NCBI GenBank assembly: GCA_963774765.1
Contig: CAVZGP010000031.1
Span: forward strand, 186,001 to 250,000
Length of the DNA stretch: 64,000 nt
DNA from: Sva-07 sp963774765
Lineage (GTDB): Bacteria; Actinomycetota; Acidimicrobiia; Acidimicrobiales; Ilumatobacteraceae
Direction: 5' to 3'
Shown here one piece after another: positions 16,459-25,650 of the stretch. Below the pieces are notes generated by a model, which searched no databases, was not told where the DNA came from, and saw only the letters and a list, made by a program, of their open reading frames with translations. The first letter of the stretch is position 1. Each line of letters starts with the position of its first letter. A program made the position numbers and the translations under genes.

Positions 16459-17194
16459 ATGGCGACGATCATCTGGGAACGCGAGATCGCCGAGGTCTAC
16501 GACGCGACCTCGGCGGCGATGTTCGAGTCGGCGGTTCTCGGGCCGACCGTGGATCGACTGGTCGAACTCGCCGCGGGCGGTCCTGTGCTCGAGTTCGCGA
16601 TCGGCACGGGACGCGTCGCGTGCTCGCGGTGAGCGCCCGCGGTGTGACGGTGGGCGGCATCGAGTTGTCGCCGCACATGGTGGACGTGCTGCGAGCCAAG
16701 CCGGGCGCCGACGCCATCGAGGTCACCGTCGGCGACATGGCGACGACCGCGTGGCAGGGGAGTTCGCCCTCGTCTACCTCGTCTACAACACCATCATGAA
16801 CGTCACGACGCTCGACGAGCAGGTCGCCGTGTTCGCCAACGCCGCCGCACATCTCGAACCGGGTGGATGCCTCGTCGTCGAGGTGGTCGTGCCACAGTTG
16901 CGGCGACTGCCGCACGGCGAGATGGCCCGGGTCTTCACGATGGAACCCGATCATGTCGGCGTCGAGACGTTCGACGACCCGGTCGGGCAGATCTCGTGGT
17001 CGCACCACTGGATGAACGTCGACGGTCGCTTCATCGGCCACTCGGCACCGTACCGCTACGTGTGGCCGGCCGAACTGGATTTGATGGGTCGCCTCGCCGG
17101 ATTCCGGTTGCGCGACCGATGGGCCGACTGGTCCGGCGCCGAGTTCACCGCGGGCAGCGCGAGCCAGGTGGCGGTGTTCGAGAAGGTGTGCTGA
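16459..17194 (+). pseudogene. Class I SAM methyltransferase, disrupted by two frameshifts
   Basis: The protein is split over three frames. From the ATG at 16459 frame 1 reads about 57 codons, including the SAM motif VLEFAIGTGR, and stops at 16630-16632. Homologous reading resumes in frame 3 (LAVSARGVTVGGIELS, about 16623 on) and then in frame 2 (GEFALVYLVYNTIMNV, about 16754 on) to the stop at 17194. Each switch is explained by one missing base near 16620 and near 16750, both by C-containing runs. Flanking residues remain well conserved, so sequencing error is as likely as true decay. The family is a generic class I methyltransferase with unknown substrate. Confidence 0.8.
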
Positions 17195-17257
17195 CCTGGT
17201 TCGGCGGCTGGCTCCGCCCTTTCCGTGGACAAGTGCGCGGTCTGAGCGCGCAGGTGT

Positions 17258-19315
17258 TCACGAGATCGGTCGTTCAACCTCGCGGACCTTGTCGGCAAGG
17301 TTGGCGGGCAGCGGCTGGTAGCCGTGGTGGTCGACCTCGAACGAACCGCTGGCCCCGCTGAGCGAGCGCAGGTCGATCGCGTAGCGCAGTATCTCCGACG
17401 TCGGGACGAGCGCATGGATGGTGGTCACACCGGATTCGCTCGTGTCGGAGCCGACCACCTGAGCCCGTCGCGAGTTCAGGTCGCCGAGCACGTCGCCGTG
17501 GTGGATGGCGGGCACGTGGACATGGACCTCGCTGATGGGTTCGAGGATGTCGACACCGACCTGGGCGATCGCCTCGCGCAGGGCGTGTGAGCCGGCCATC
17601 TTGAAGCTCATCTCCGAGGAGTCGACGGCGTGGTGCTTGCCGCCCTTGCACACGGCGCGCACGTCGACGATCGGGAAGCCGTCGCGCCCGCCCCGAGCCA
17701 TCGCCTCCTCGATCCCGGCGCCGACGGCGGGCACGAGGTTCTTCGGGATGACGCCACCGGTCACCTCGCTGTCGAACTCGAAGCCGGAACCCGCCGGCAG
17801 CGGCTCGAATCGGACCGTCGCCACGCCGAACTGCCCATGTCCGCCGCTCTGCTTCTTGTGCTTGCCTTCGACCTCGACCGAGGCCGCCAGCGTGGATCGG
17901 TACGCCACGCGGACGTCGTCGACCACCAGGTCGACGCCGGCACGTTCGATGCGCGACAGCGCGACGAGGACGTGCGTTTCCCCGCTGCCGCTCAGGATGG
18001 TCTGGCCCGTCGAGCCGTCGTGCACAACCGCCAGCGTTGGGTCCTCGAGCATGAGCCGGTGCAACGTGGTGGCCAGTCGATCCTCGTCCGACTGCTTGGC
18101 TGCGGTGATCGCAAGCCCGAACACCGGGCGTGGGAGAGCGGGTATCACCGCCGTGACCGGGGTGCCGTCGGGTGCCAGCGTGTCGCCGGTACGGGTGTCG
18201 GTGAGCTTGGTGACCGCGACGATGTCGCCGGCGCCGACCGAATCGACGTGGGTCTGCGAGCCACCGACGAGCGAGATCAGATTGTGCAGGCGTTCCTTGG
18301 TCCCCGAGCGGGAATTGACGAGCACGTCATCGGCGCGGATCGTGCCGGACAGCACCTTGAGCAGCGAGATCTGGCCGAGGAATTCGTCGACGGTGGTCTT
18401 GAACACCAGCGCGAGCGGTGCTCCGTTCGGGTCGGGGGCCACCTCGACGAGACCACCGGCCGCCTGGACGGTGGTCGGACCGGCGTCGCCCGGAGCTGGG
18501 CCGACACGACAGATGAAGTTCGCGAGCTGGTCTGCCCCGATCGGTGCCGTCGCCGATCCGCACAACACGGGGAACGCGATGGCGCGGTCGACGGCGTCGT
18601 GCAACAGGTGCTCGAGCTGCTCTGGTGACGGCTCGTCACCGTCGAGGTACCGGGCGAGGAGATCGTCGTCGAGTTCGATGACGTCGTCGACCAGGTGCTC
18701 GTGCTCCACACGCTCGGTCTCGGCGAGGTCGGTGGGAACTTCGACTGGCTCGGCGTGTCCCGAGTCGTAGACGAACGCACGATGGGTGAGGAGGTCGGTC
18801 ACACCGTGGAAGCTGGATTCCTCGCCGATGGGGAGTTCGGTCGGGTCGGCGTGCGAACCGAACGCCTCACGGACCTGCTCGAGGGTCCGATCGAACGACG
18901 ACCGTTCGCGGTCGAGCTTGTTGACGAACACCAGTCGCGGGGTGCTGAGTTCAGCGGCGTGGCGCCACAGCACGAGGTCTTGAGACTGGACGCCAGCAAC
19001 GCCGTCGATGACGAACACGGCGAGGTCGGCGGCGGCCAGCCCGAGGAGTGCCTCGCCGCGGAAGTCGGGCGAGCCGGGAGCGTCGATGAGGTTGATGCGA
19101 TGCCCGTTCCAGTCGAACGATGCGACCGACAGCCCGATCGACTGGTGGCGTTCGTGTTCCTCGGGATCGTGGTCCATCACCGTCGACCCCTTCTCGATGG
19201 AACCGGCCCGAGGGATCACCCCGGCTCGGAAGAGCAGCGCCTCGGCGAGGCTCGTCTTTCCGCTGCCGTGGTGTCCGACGAGCACCACGTTCCTGATCTG
19301 TTCGGTCGAACGCAT
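17258..19315 (-). CDS. fusA2: Elongation factor G-like GTPase (EF-G2 type)
   Basis: Translation-factor GTPase homologue of 685 aa with all five EF-G domains recognisable. G1 is GHHGSGKT (14-21), G4 is NKLD, and domain IV contains KKQSGGHGQFG. The G3 motif reads DAPGSPDF, so the position of the catalytic His of DTPGHxDF is Ser82. Such EF-G2-like proteins are secondary to the housekeeping fusA, and their role is uncertain. The ATG at 19315 has an AAAGGGG ribosome site 5 bp upstream and starts at the conserved beginning. It is divergent from pcrA, with 137 bp between start codons. Confidence 0.88.
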   Translation of the reverse strand: MRSTEQIRNVVLVGHHGSGKTSLAEALLFRAGVIPRAGSIEKGSTVMDHDPEEHERHQSIGLSVASFDWNGHRINLIDAPGSPDFRGEALLGLAAADLAVFVIDGVAGVQSQDLVLWRHAAELSTPRLVFVNKLDRERSSFDRTLEQVREAFGSHADPTELPIGEESSFHGVTDLLTHRAFVYDSGHAEPVEVPTDLAETERVEHEHLVDDVIELDDDLLARYLDGDEPSPEQLEHLLHDAVDRAIAFPVLCGSATAPIGADQLANFICRVGPAPGDAGPTTVQAAGGLVEVAPDPNGAPLALVFKTTVDEFLGQISLLKVLSGTIRADDVLVNSRSGTKERLHNLISLVGGSQTHVDSVGAGDIVAVTKLTDTRTGDTLAPDGTPVTAVIPALPRPVFGLAITAAKQSDEDRLATTLHRLMLEDPTLAVVHDGSTGQTILSGSGETHVLVALSRIERAGVDLVVDDVRVAYRSTLAASVEVEGKHKKQSGGHGQFGVATVRFEPLPAGSGFEFDSEVTGGVIPKNLVPAVGAGIEEAMARGGRDGFPIVDVRAVCKGGKHHAVDSSEMSFKMAGSHALREAIAQVGVDILEPISEVHVHVPAIHHGDVLGDLNSRRAQVVGSDTSESGVTTIHALVPTSEILRYAIDLRSLSGASGSFEVDHHGYQPLPANLADKVREVERPIS

Positions 19316-19452
19316 GAGGACCCCTTTCGTGTCCGCCCAGTTTCCACCGGCGGAGTCCCGGGTGGCAACCGACCAAGGACCCGAAGGCGGTGGTCGACCG
19401 CCGGCGTGTTGAAAGGCAGGCTGTGACACCCGCTCTCTAGAGTGGGCCGCAC

Positions 19453-21853
19453 ATGACTGACGACGAGCTGTTCGCCGACATCCCGCATCCCGCCGACAGC
19501 GCGTCGCCGGATGCACTGGACGATCCGTTCGGTGGCAACGGCCCGTCGCCGTTCGCCGAAGGGCTCAATCCCGACCAGCTCGATGCGGTCGCCCACGAGA
19601 CGGGCCCGTTGCTCGTCATTGCCGGTGCCGGGTCGGGCAAGACCCGCGTGCTCACACACCGCATCGCGCACCTGATCCACAACGGTGTGCATCCGTCGAA
19701 GATCCTGGCGATCACGTTCACCAACAAGGCCGCCGCCGAGATGCGCGAACGCGTCGGTGCGCTCGTCGGTCCGGTGGTGAAGACGATGTGGGTGTCGACA
19801 TTCCACTCGGCGTGTGTGCGCATCCTGCGCGCCAACGCCGATGCACTCGGCTACCCCCGCCAGTTCTCGATCTACGACGCCGCCGACTCGAACCGGCTCA
19901 CCAGCTACGTCATCCGCGACCTCGGCCTCGACGCCAAGCGGTTCACACCTCGCGGCGTCCACGCCATCATCAGCCTCTGGAAGAACGAGCTGATCGACCC
20001 CGACGAGGCGCACCGTCGGGCGCAGAACATCTTCGATCGCAAGCACGCCGACGTCTACGCCGAGTACCAGGCCCGCCTGCTCAAGGCCGGGGCGATGGAC
20101 TTCGACGACCTGCTCACCAACACCGTCAAGCTGTTCCGTGAACACGGTGACGTCCTCGAGCACTACCGCCAGCGTTTCCAGCACATCCTCGTCGACGAGT
20201 ACCAGGACACGAACCAGGCCCAGAATGAACTCGTGCTGCTGCTCGCCGACGGCCACCGCAACGTCTGCGTGGTCGGCGACACCGACCAGTCGGTGTACAA
20301 ATTTCGCGGGGCCGACTTCCGCAACATTCTCGAGTTCGAGGAGGCGTTCCCCGACGTCACCACGGTGATCCTCGATCAGAACTACCGCAGCACCCAGACG
20401 ATCCTCGACGCCGCGAACGCGGTCATCGACAACAACGTCGAACGCAAGCCGAAGTCGCTGTGGACCGACAGCGGTATGGGTGAGCGCATCGTGCGCTACC
20501 ACGCCGAGGACGAGGGCGACGAGGCCACCTGGGTCGCCGGAACGGCCCGCCAGCTGCACGCCGACGACGCCACCAACTTCCGCGAGATGGCCGTGCTCTA
20601 CCGCACCAACGCGCAGAGCCGAGTGGTCGAGGAGGCGTTCATGCGCCTTGGTGTGCCGTACAAGGTGGTCGGCGGAACCCGCTTCTACGACCGCCGCGAG
20701 ATCAAGGATGCAATGGCGTACCTGCGGGCGGTGATCAACCCCGCCGACGAAGTCAGCGTGAAGCGGGTACTCAACGTGCCCAAGCGCGGCATCGGCGACG
20801 CCAGCGTGGCCAAGCTCGATGCGTTCGCCGGCGCCGAAGGCATCGCGTTCGTCGAGGCTCTACGCCGCGCCGACGAGGCGGGCATCACCGGCCCGGCGGT
20901 GCGCGGCATCGCGTCCTTCGTCGATCTGCTCGACACGATGACCACCGTCGTCGCCGACCCCGACCAGGGCCCCGGCGACGTCCTCCAGGCGGCACTCGAC
21001 GGATCCGGCTACCTGGCCGAACTCGAAGCCGAAGACACGATCGAGGCGCACACCCGCGTCGAGAACCTCGGCGAACTGGTCGGCTCGGCCCGCGAATTCA
21101 CGGTGATGGACGAGTTCCTCGAACAGGTCGCGCTCGTCGCCGACACCGACGACCTCCCCGACGGTGAGATCGAGGACCAGGTCGTCCTGATGACCTTGCA
21201 CTCAGCCAAGGGCCTCGAGTTCCCGGTGGTGTTCCTCGTCGGCTGCGAGGAGGGGATCTTCCCCCACATCCGGGCGCTCACCGAGCCCGCCGAGATGGAG
21301 GAGGAGCGTCGCCTCGCCTACGTGGGCATCACCCGTGCCATGAATCGGCTGTACATGTCGCACGCCTGGAGCCGCCAGCTGTTCGGCTCCACCCAGTACA
21401 ACCCGCCGTCACGCTTCTTCGACGAGATCCCCGCCACGCTGATCGAGTCCAAGGGCAATATCAGCGGCCGCTCGACCTACGGTCGCCAGAGCTACCGACG
21501 CCGCGATTCCGACTACGGCGACCCGCCGGCGTACCGCCGCGGTGGTGGAGGTGGCGGCAGTGGCGGACGCGAACATCAACGCCGACATCCTCGACGCGAA
21601 GGCCGCCCAGGATGAACACCGCGACCGCGTCGTCGAGGCCGCCATCCGATCGGGGTCCAAGCCGTCGCCGACACCGTCGAACAGTCAGGAACTCGGGCTG
21701 CGCATCGGCGACGACGTCGAGCACCCGGCGTTCGGCGCCGGCGTGATCATCGACATCTCCGGCTCGGGCGAGAAGGCCGAGGCCACCATCAACTTCCCCG
21801 GCGCCGGTACCAAACACCTCGCACTCGCCTGGGCCCCCCTCAAAAAGCTCTGA
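19453..21853 (+). CDS. pcrA: UvrD/PcrA-type DNA helicase with frame-disrupted C-terminus
   Basis: Superfamily 1A 3'-5' helicase for repair and replication. Frame 1 gives 720 aa ending at 21615, with GAGSGKT (58-64), TFHSACVRIL, DEYQDTN (from Asp248) and the GLEFPVVFLVG and RRLAYVGITRA motifs. The conserved C-terminal RNA-polymerase-binding Tudor-like segment (GLRIGDDVEHPAFG to LAWAPLKKL) is in frame 2, ending at 21853. The shift occurs in a glycine-codon-rich stretch at about 21540-21600, where one extra base or two missing bases would explain it. A GTG at 21542 could reinitiate a separate 103-aa product. The feature spans both frames. Confidence 0.85.
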
Positions 21854-21863
21854 CCCAATCGCA

Positions 21864-21908
21864 TCTCGTGAACAACTTCACCTCTGAGAGGTGAAGTTGT
21901 TCACGAGA
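21864..21908. repeat. 45-bp palindrome, family B copy 1
   Basis: Perfect 22-base arms around G21886, with ends TCTCGTGAAC and GTTCACGAGA shared with copies at 22383 and 30260, while the inner part (AACTTCACCTCT) is unique. It starts 10 bp after the pcrA tail stop, in the convergent gap before the thioesterase gene. Confidence 0.9.
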
Positions 21909-21924
21909 ACGACGGGGAGGCGGG

Positions 21925-22362
21925 TCAGGGGCGCGGAGCGAGGATCAGCTGGGTGCAGCGGAACAGTGCCATCGTGCGCCCGGTGTCGCCGTTTGTCACC
22001 TCGGCGTCCCACACGTGCGTGGTGCGTCCGAGGTGCGCCGGCGTGCAGCGGCACACGACGAGGTCGCCGACGCGTGCGCTCGACAGGAAGTTCGTCTTCA
22101 GCTCGATCGTGGTGAACGACTCGCGGGGACCGAGGTTGTGTCCGCAGCCGATCGCCGCGCACGTGTCGGCGAGAGCGATCACCGCTGGTGCGAACAGGAA
22201 CCCGGTGCCCGCGATCAACGACTCGGTCACCGCGATGTGCCCGACGACCAGGTCGGGCGCCGAGTGGTCGAACACGCACCCCATCTGGCCGGGTACCAGT
22301 GGACCGAAGAAGTCGTTGTCGCGCCGAGCCCGCTCGACCGGGTCCGCCTGATCGTCACTCAT
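21925..22362 (-). CDS. PaaI-type hotdog thioesterase
   Basis: Hotdog-fold protein of 145 aa. The segment GFLFAPAVIALADTCAAIG corresponds to the central helix of PaaI-like acyl-CoA thioesterases, followed by SFTTIELKTNFLSSA and VGDLVVCRCTPAHLGRTTHVWDAEV. These enzymes hydrolyse acyl- or aryl-CoA thioesters in the cytosol; the substrate here is unknown. The ATG at 22362 is preferred over the GTG six codons upstream because TACGGT ends 6 nt before it. DUF305 lies upstream in the same direction but has its own promoter, and a palindrome separates them. Confidence 0.8.
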   Translation of the reverse strand: MSDDQADPVERARRDNDFFGPLVPGQMGCVFDHSAPDLVVGHIAVTESLIAGTGFLFAPAVIALADTCAAIGCGHNLGPRESFTTIELKTNFLSSARVGDLVVCRCTPAHLGRTTHVWDAEVTNGDTGRTMALFRCTQLILAPRP

Positions 22363-22368
22363 CACGCC

Positions 22369-22374
22369 ACCGTA
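22369..22374 (-). promoter_or_regulatory. -10 element TACGGT, leaderless start of thioesterase gene
   Basis: TANNNT hexamer with 6 nt to the ATG at 22362; it decides the start. Confidence 0.55.
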
Positions 22375-22382
22375 GGCCACGC

Positions 22383-22429
22383 TTCTCGTGAACTCGTTCG
22401 GGAATTATTCCCGTACGAGTTCACGAGAA
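22383..22429. repeat. 47-bp palindrome, family B copy 2
   Basis: Arms start TTCTCGTGAACTCGT and end ACGAGTTCACGAGAA, with one internal mismatch. It lies 17 bp beyond the 3' end of the minus-strand DUF305 gene and just upstream of the thioesterase -10 element. Confidence 0.9.
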
Positions 22430-22445
22430 CGGAAGGGAGAACGGT

Positions 22446-23138
22446 TCAGGTGAGGCCGAGGCGTTCGACCGCCCGCTGGTATTCGACGACCTCGATGCGC
22501 TGGTTTCGTGACACCGCCTCGGCGAATTCGATGATCTCTTCGCGAGCGCCGTTGGCCGCGGCGTGGTCGGCCATGTGGACACCGCCGAGGTGATGGTCGG
22601 TCATGATCTCGAACCACAGCCGGTCCTGTTCGGAACCGGTGGCATCGGCGAGTTCCTGGAGGCGTTCAGGTGTCTGCATGCCGGGCATCTCCGACACCGT
22701 GGTCGGCTCGCTCATCCACTCCATCGCTGTGCGGTCCGGCGCACCGGGGGCATAGCCCCCCTCGGCCAGCCAGTCGTTCATCCAGCCCATGTCGCGCGTC
22801 TGAAACAAGATCACCTCGTGGGCATACGGTGCGGCGTCACCGTGAGGTTGATCGTCGAGGTACAGGTTCGAGATCACCAGCGCTTGCTCGTGGTGGTCGA
22901 GCATGTCCTGGAGAAACCCGACGTCGACGGCGTTCATCGGTGTCGGCGGTTCGTCGTCGCCACCGAGCGCCCAGATGGCGGCCCCTGCGAAGAGTCCGGT
23001 CACGACCGCGGCGGCCAACACGACGAGCACCACCCGGAGCAGCCGTTGTGCGGCGTCGTCTGACAGGGATTCGTCGACCGGTCCCACGACAGCGACATCG
23101 ACGTCGTCGGAGTCGTCGCGTCGACCGGTCGTGCGCAT
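22446..23138 (-). CDS. DUF305 membrane-anchored protein
   Basis: Protein of 230 aa with a cytoplasmic N-terminus, one transmembrane helix at about 35-57, and an extracytoplasmic DUF305 domain. The hallmark His/Met-rich motifs are present: FLQDMLDHHEQAL early and DHHLGGVHMADHA late. DUF305 is a ferritin-like four-helix fold often encoded with copper-resistance genes; its biochemical role is not settled. The neighbouring divergent YcnI and CopC-CopD genes support a metal-related role. The ATG at 23138 is set by TACACT 6 nt upstream. Confidence 0.85.
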   Translation of the reverse strand: MRTTGRRDDSDDVDVAVVGPVDESLSDDAAQRLLRVVLVVLAAAVVTGLFAGAAIWALGGDDEPPTPMNAVDVGFLQDMLDHHEQALVISNLYLDDQPHGDAAPYAHEVILFQTRDMGWMNDWLAEGGYAPGAPDRTAMEWMSEPTTVSEMPGMQTPERLQELADATGSEQDRLWFEIMTDHHLGGVHMADHAAANGAREEIIEFAEAVSRNQRIEVVEYQRAVERLGLT

Positions 23139-23144
23139 CGTCGC

Positions 23145-23150
23145 AGTGTA
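23145..23150 (-). promoter_or_regulatory. -10 element TACACT, leaderless start of DUF305 gene
   Basis: TANNNT hexamer with 6 nt to the ATG at 23138. Confidence 0.55.
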
Positions 23151-23202
23151 CGGAGCCAGCCGATCTGGGGAACGGCGGCCGTCGCCGTAACCTTGCCGCG
23201 CC

Positions 23203-23976
23203 ATGATCCGTCGACTTGTCCTCTTCGCCGCGGCCGCCGTGGCTTCGCTGTTTGCCATCGGTGGTGTCGCGTTTGCCCACATCGATCCGGATCCAGCGGA
23301 GGCGCAGGCGGGGTCGCGTCTCACCGTTGGATTCACGGTCGAACACGGCTGCGAGGGTTCTCCGACGGTCCAACTCGACATGCGGTTGCCCGACGCCGTC
23401 ACCGACCCCGTGACGGAACCAGCGGACGGTTGGGACGGTTCGATCGATGACGTCGACGGCGACACGGTCGTCACATTCCTCGGCGGCCCGCTCGCCGACG
23501 ACGTCGAGGGCACCTTCTCGGTCACGATGACGCTGCCGCCGACGCCCGACGCAACGATCTACTTCCCGTTCGTGCAGCGCTGCGAGGTCGGCGAGATCCG
23601 ATGGATCGGGATCCCCACCGAACCGGGGGACGAACTCGACGAGCCGGCTCCGGCGATGGACCTGTTCGGGCCGATCGCCACCGTTGTGACGACCGCACCC
23701 AGCACCGAATCGACTGCACCCGAATCGACCGCGCCGGTGGTCACCGAGCCAGAGACCACCGATTCGCCCTCGACGACCGAGGCATCGACCGAGACGACCT
23801 CATCGCCCGGCACGAGCGAACCGGTGCTGATCTCGCCGGGGGTCGACGGGTCAGGCGACTCCGGCACCGGCACGATCATCTTCATCGTGTCGATCGCTGC
23901 CATCCTCGCAATCGGCGGGTTCGTCGTCTACCGATCTCGCCAGGCCAGAGCCGCCATGCCCGACGACGACACCTGA
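23203..23976 (+). CDS. ycnI: YcnI-like copper-binding protein (DUF1775)
   Basis: Exported protein of 257 aa. A signal peptide at 1-25 ends AFA, so the mature protein begins with His26 (HIDPDP); in characterised YcnI the N-terminal His is a copper ligand. The DUF1775 domain spans about 26-150 with GWDGSIDD and FPFVQRCEVGEIRWIGIP. A Thr/Ser/Glu-rich linker (about 160-205) leads to a transmembrane anchor (about 222-243) and a short basic tail, giving an extracytoplasmic domain on a stalk. It is followed after 8 bp by the CopC-CopD gene, so the two probably form an operon for copper handling at the envelope. Confidence 0.88.
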   Translation: MIRRLVLFAAAAVASLFAIGGVAFAHIDPDPAEAQAGSRLTVGFTVEHGCEGSPTVQLDMRLPDAVTDPVTEPADGWDGSIDDVDGDTVVTFLGGPLADDVEGTFSVTMTLPPTPDATIYFPFVQRCEVGEIRWIGIPTEPGDELDEPAPAMDLFGPIATVVTTAPSTESTAPESTAPVVTEPETTDSPSTTEASTETTSSPGTSEPVLISPGVDGSGDSGTGTIIFIVSIAAILAIGGFVVYRSRQARAAMPDDDT

Positions 23977-23984
23977 ATCGGTCC

Positions 23985-25611
23985 ATGATGGCGTTCGCTG
24001 AATTCACGCCCTCGACGCGCACGCGATCGGCCACGCTGTTGGGTGTGGTCGTCGTCCTGCTCGTCGTCCTGCTCGGCGGCGGTACCGCGTCGGCCCACGC
24101 GGAGTTGTTGTCGTCATCCCCCGCGAATCAACAACTTCTCGAGGTCGCGCCGACCGAGATCGCACTGCAGTTCACCGAGGCCATCGATCCGATCGAGCCG
24201 GGCATCCGGCTGCTCGACGCCGACGGTGACGAGGTCGGCATCGGTGCTGTCGATCAGTCCGCTGGCTCCGATCGGATGCGATCATCGATCCCGACGACGC
24301 TCGCCGATGGCACCTACGTCGTGGCGTGGCAGGGGGTGTCCGCCGATTCACACCGCGTTCGTGGCTCGTTCACGTTCTCGGTCGGGACGCCGTCGTCGGT
24401 GACCACCGGCGTGGTCGACGGGCTCTTCGACGGTGCGTCCGAGAGTTCCTCCGACGACCTCCTTCTCGGTATCGGTCGGTTCGTCAGCTATGCCGGCGTC
24501 GGACTGCTCGTCGGTGGCCTCGTGCTGGCCCTCGCGTTGACCCCGTCGGTGATCGCATCGCGTCGCGTGGGTGCCCTGCTCGTCGTGTCGTCCGAGATGC
24601 GCGCTCGTCGGCACGCTGTGGATGATCGCTGCGCAGGCGAACCTGATCGGCGGATCGTTCCTGGCGTGGGGATCGGTGGCCGACACGCAGTCCGGCCAGT
24701 GGTGGATCGCCAGGCTGGTCGTGATCGCGTTGTTCTGCGTGCTGATCCCGTTGCGATCGCGGTTCGCGGTGCGCGGCGGGATCGCCGTGGTCGCCGCGCT
24801 CGCGCTCGGCGTGCTGGGCGTGGTCGCCGCCGGTGGCCATGCGATCTCCGGCGACTCCATCGTCCTGGGGTTCGCGGCCACACTCGTGCATCTCGCCGCG
24901 ATGTCGGTCTGGCTGGGTGGCCTCGCCGTGGTCCTCGTCGCGCCACCACGTGGCGAGTTCTGGGCGACGGTCATCCGCTTCTCGCCGTGGGCGCTGGGGT
25001 CGGTCGTCGCACTCGCTGTCACCGGCGGCATCAACGCGTGGCGTCAACTCGGCACCCTCTCGGGTCTCACCGAGTCGAGCTACGGGCGGTGGCTGGTGAT
25101 CAAGCTGCTGCTCGTCGTGCTCGTGGTGGGCGTGGCCGCATTCAGTCGGCGCATCGTCCACACCCGCGGCGACGATGCCAGCATGCTCGTGCGTCGATCG
25201 GTCGGATTCGAGATCGCCGGGATCGTGCTGATCCTCGGAGCGACTGCAGGCCTGGTGAACTCGCCTCCACCGGTCGACGTGCCCGAGATCGTCTCGGTGT
25301 CGGCCGTGGCGGGTTCCCGCGTCGCCCAGGTCGAGCTCGAACCCGCGGTCACCGGCGGCACCGAGATGCACGTGTACATCACCTCGCCATCGGGTGCGCT
25401 CGACCGTGCCGACGAGATCTCGGTGCGCGCCGAACTCCCCGAGGCCGACATCCCGCCGTTCGACGTCGAGGTCTTCCCGGCCGGCGCCAACCACGTGGTC
25501 GGCGCCGGCCTCGATCTGCCGGTCGCCGGCCTGTGGACCTTCGAGGTCACCGCTCGCTATGGCGACTTCGACGAGGTGGTCTTCACCGTGCAGATTCCGG
25601 TGTCCGACTGA
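23985..25611 (+). CDS. CopC-CopD copper protein fusion with a frame disruption
   Basis: Frame 3 from the ATG at 23985 encodes a signal peptide whose mature end is His38 (HAELLSSSP), a CopC domain with DSHRVRG, and the first CopD transmembrane segment (YAGVGLLVGGLVLALAL). Homology then continues in frame 1 from about 24605 (LVGTLWMIAAQANLIGG) through the remaining CopD helices, including LVHLAAMSVWLGGL, and a C-terminal YtkA-like beta domain to 25611. One extra base, or two missing bases, near 24585-24605 explains the switch. CopC binds Cu(II) in the periplasmic space and CopD is thought to move copper inward. True mutation and base-calling error cannot be separated here. Confidence 0.82.
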
Positions 25612-25626
25612 CAGGTTGCGCTTTCG

Positions 25627-25643
25627 TTCTCATTCAATGAGAA
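25627..25643. promoter_or_regulatory. 17-bp palindromic operator candidate upstream of CDF gene
   Basis: TTCTCATT-C-AATGAGAA is a perfect inverted repeat, AT-rich against a GC-rich background, 7 bp upstream of the ATG at 25651. Its form resembles sites for metal-sensing ArsR- or Fur/Zur-type repressors; the regulator is not in the window. Confidence 0.5.
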
Positions 25644-25650
25644 TAGCCTC

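Noticed and set aside
19409..19452. pcrA promoter TTGAAA / TAGAGT
   Set aside because: The spacing between the hexamers is about 23 bp and TAGAGT is 9 nt from the ATG, so it does not fit either a normal or a leaderless promoter well enough to list.
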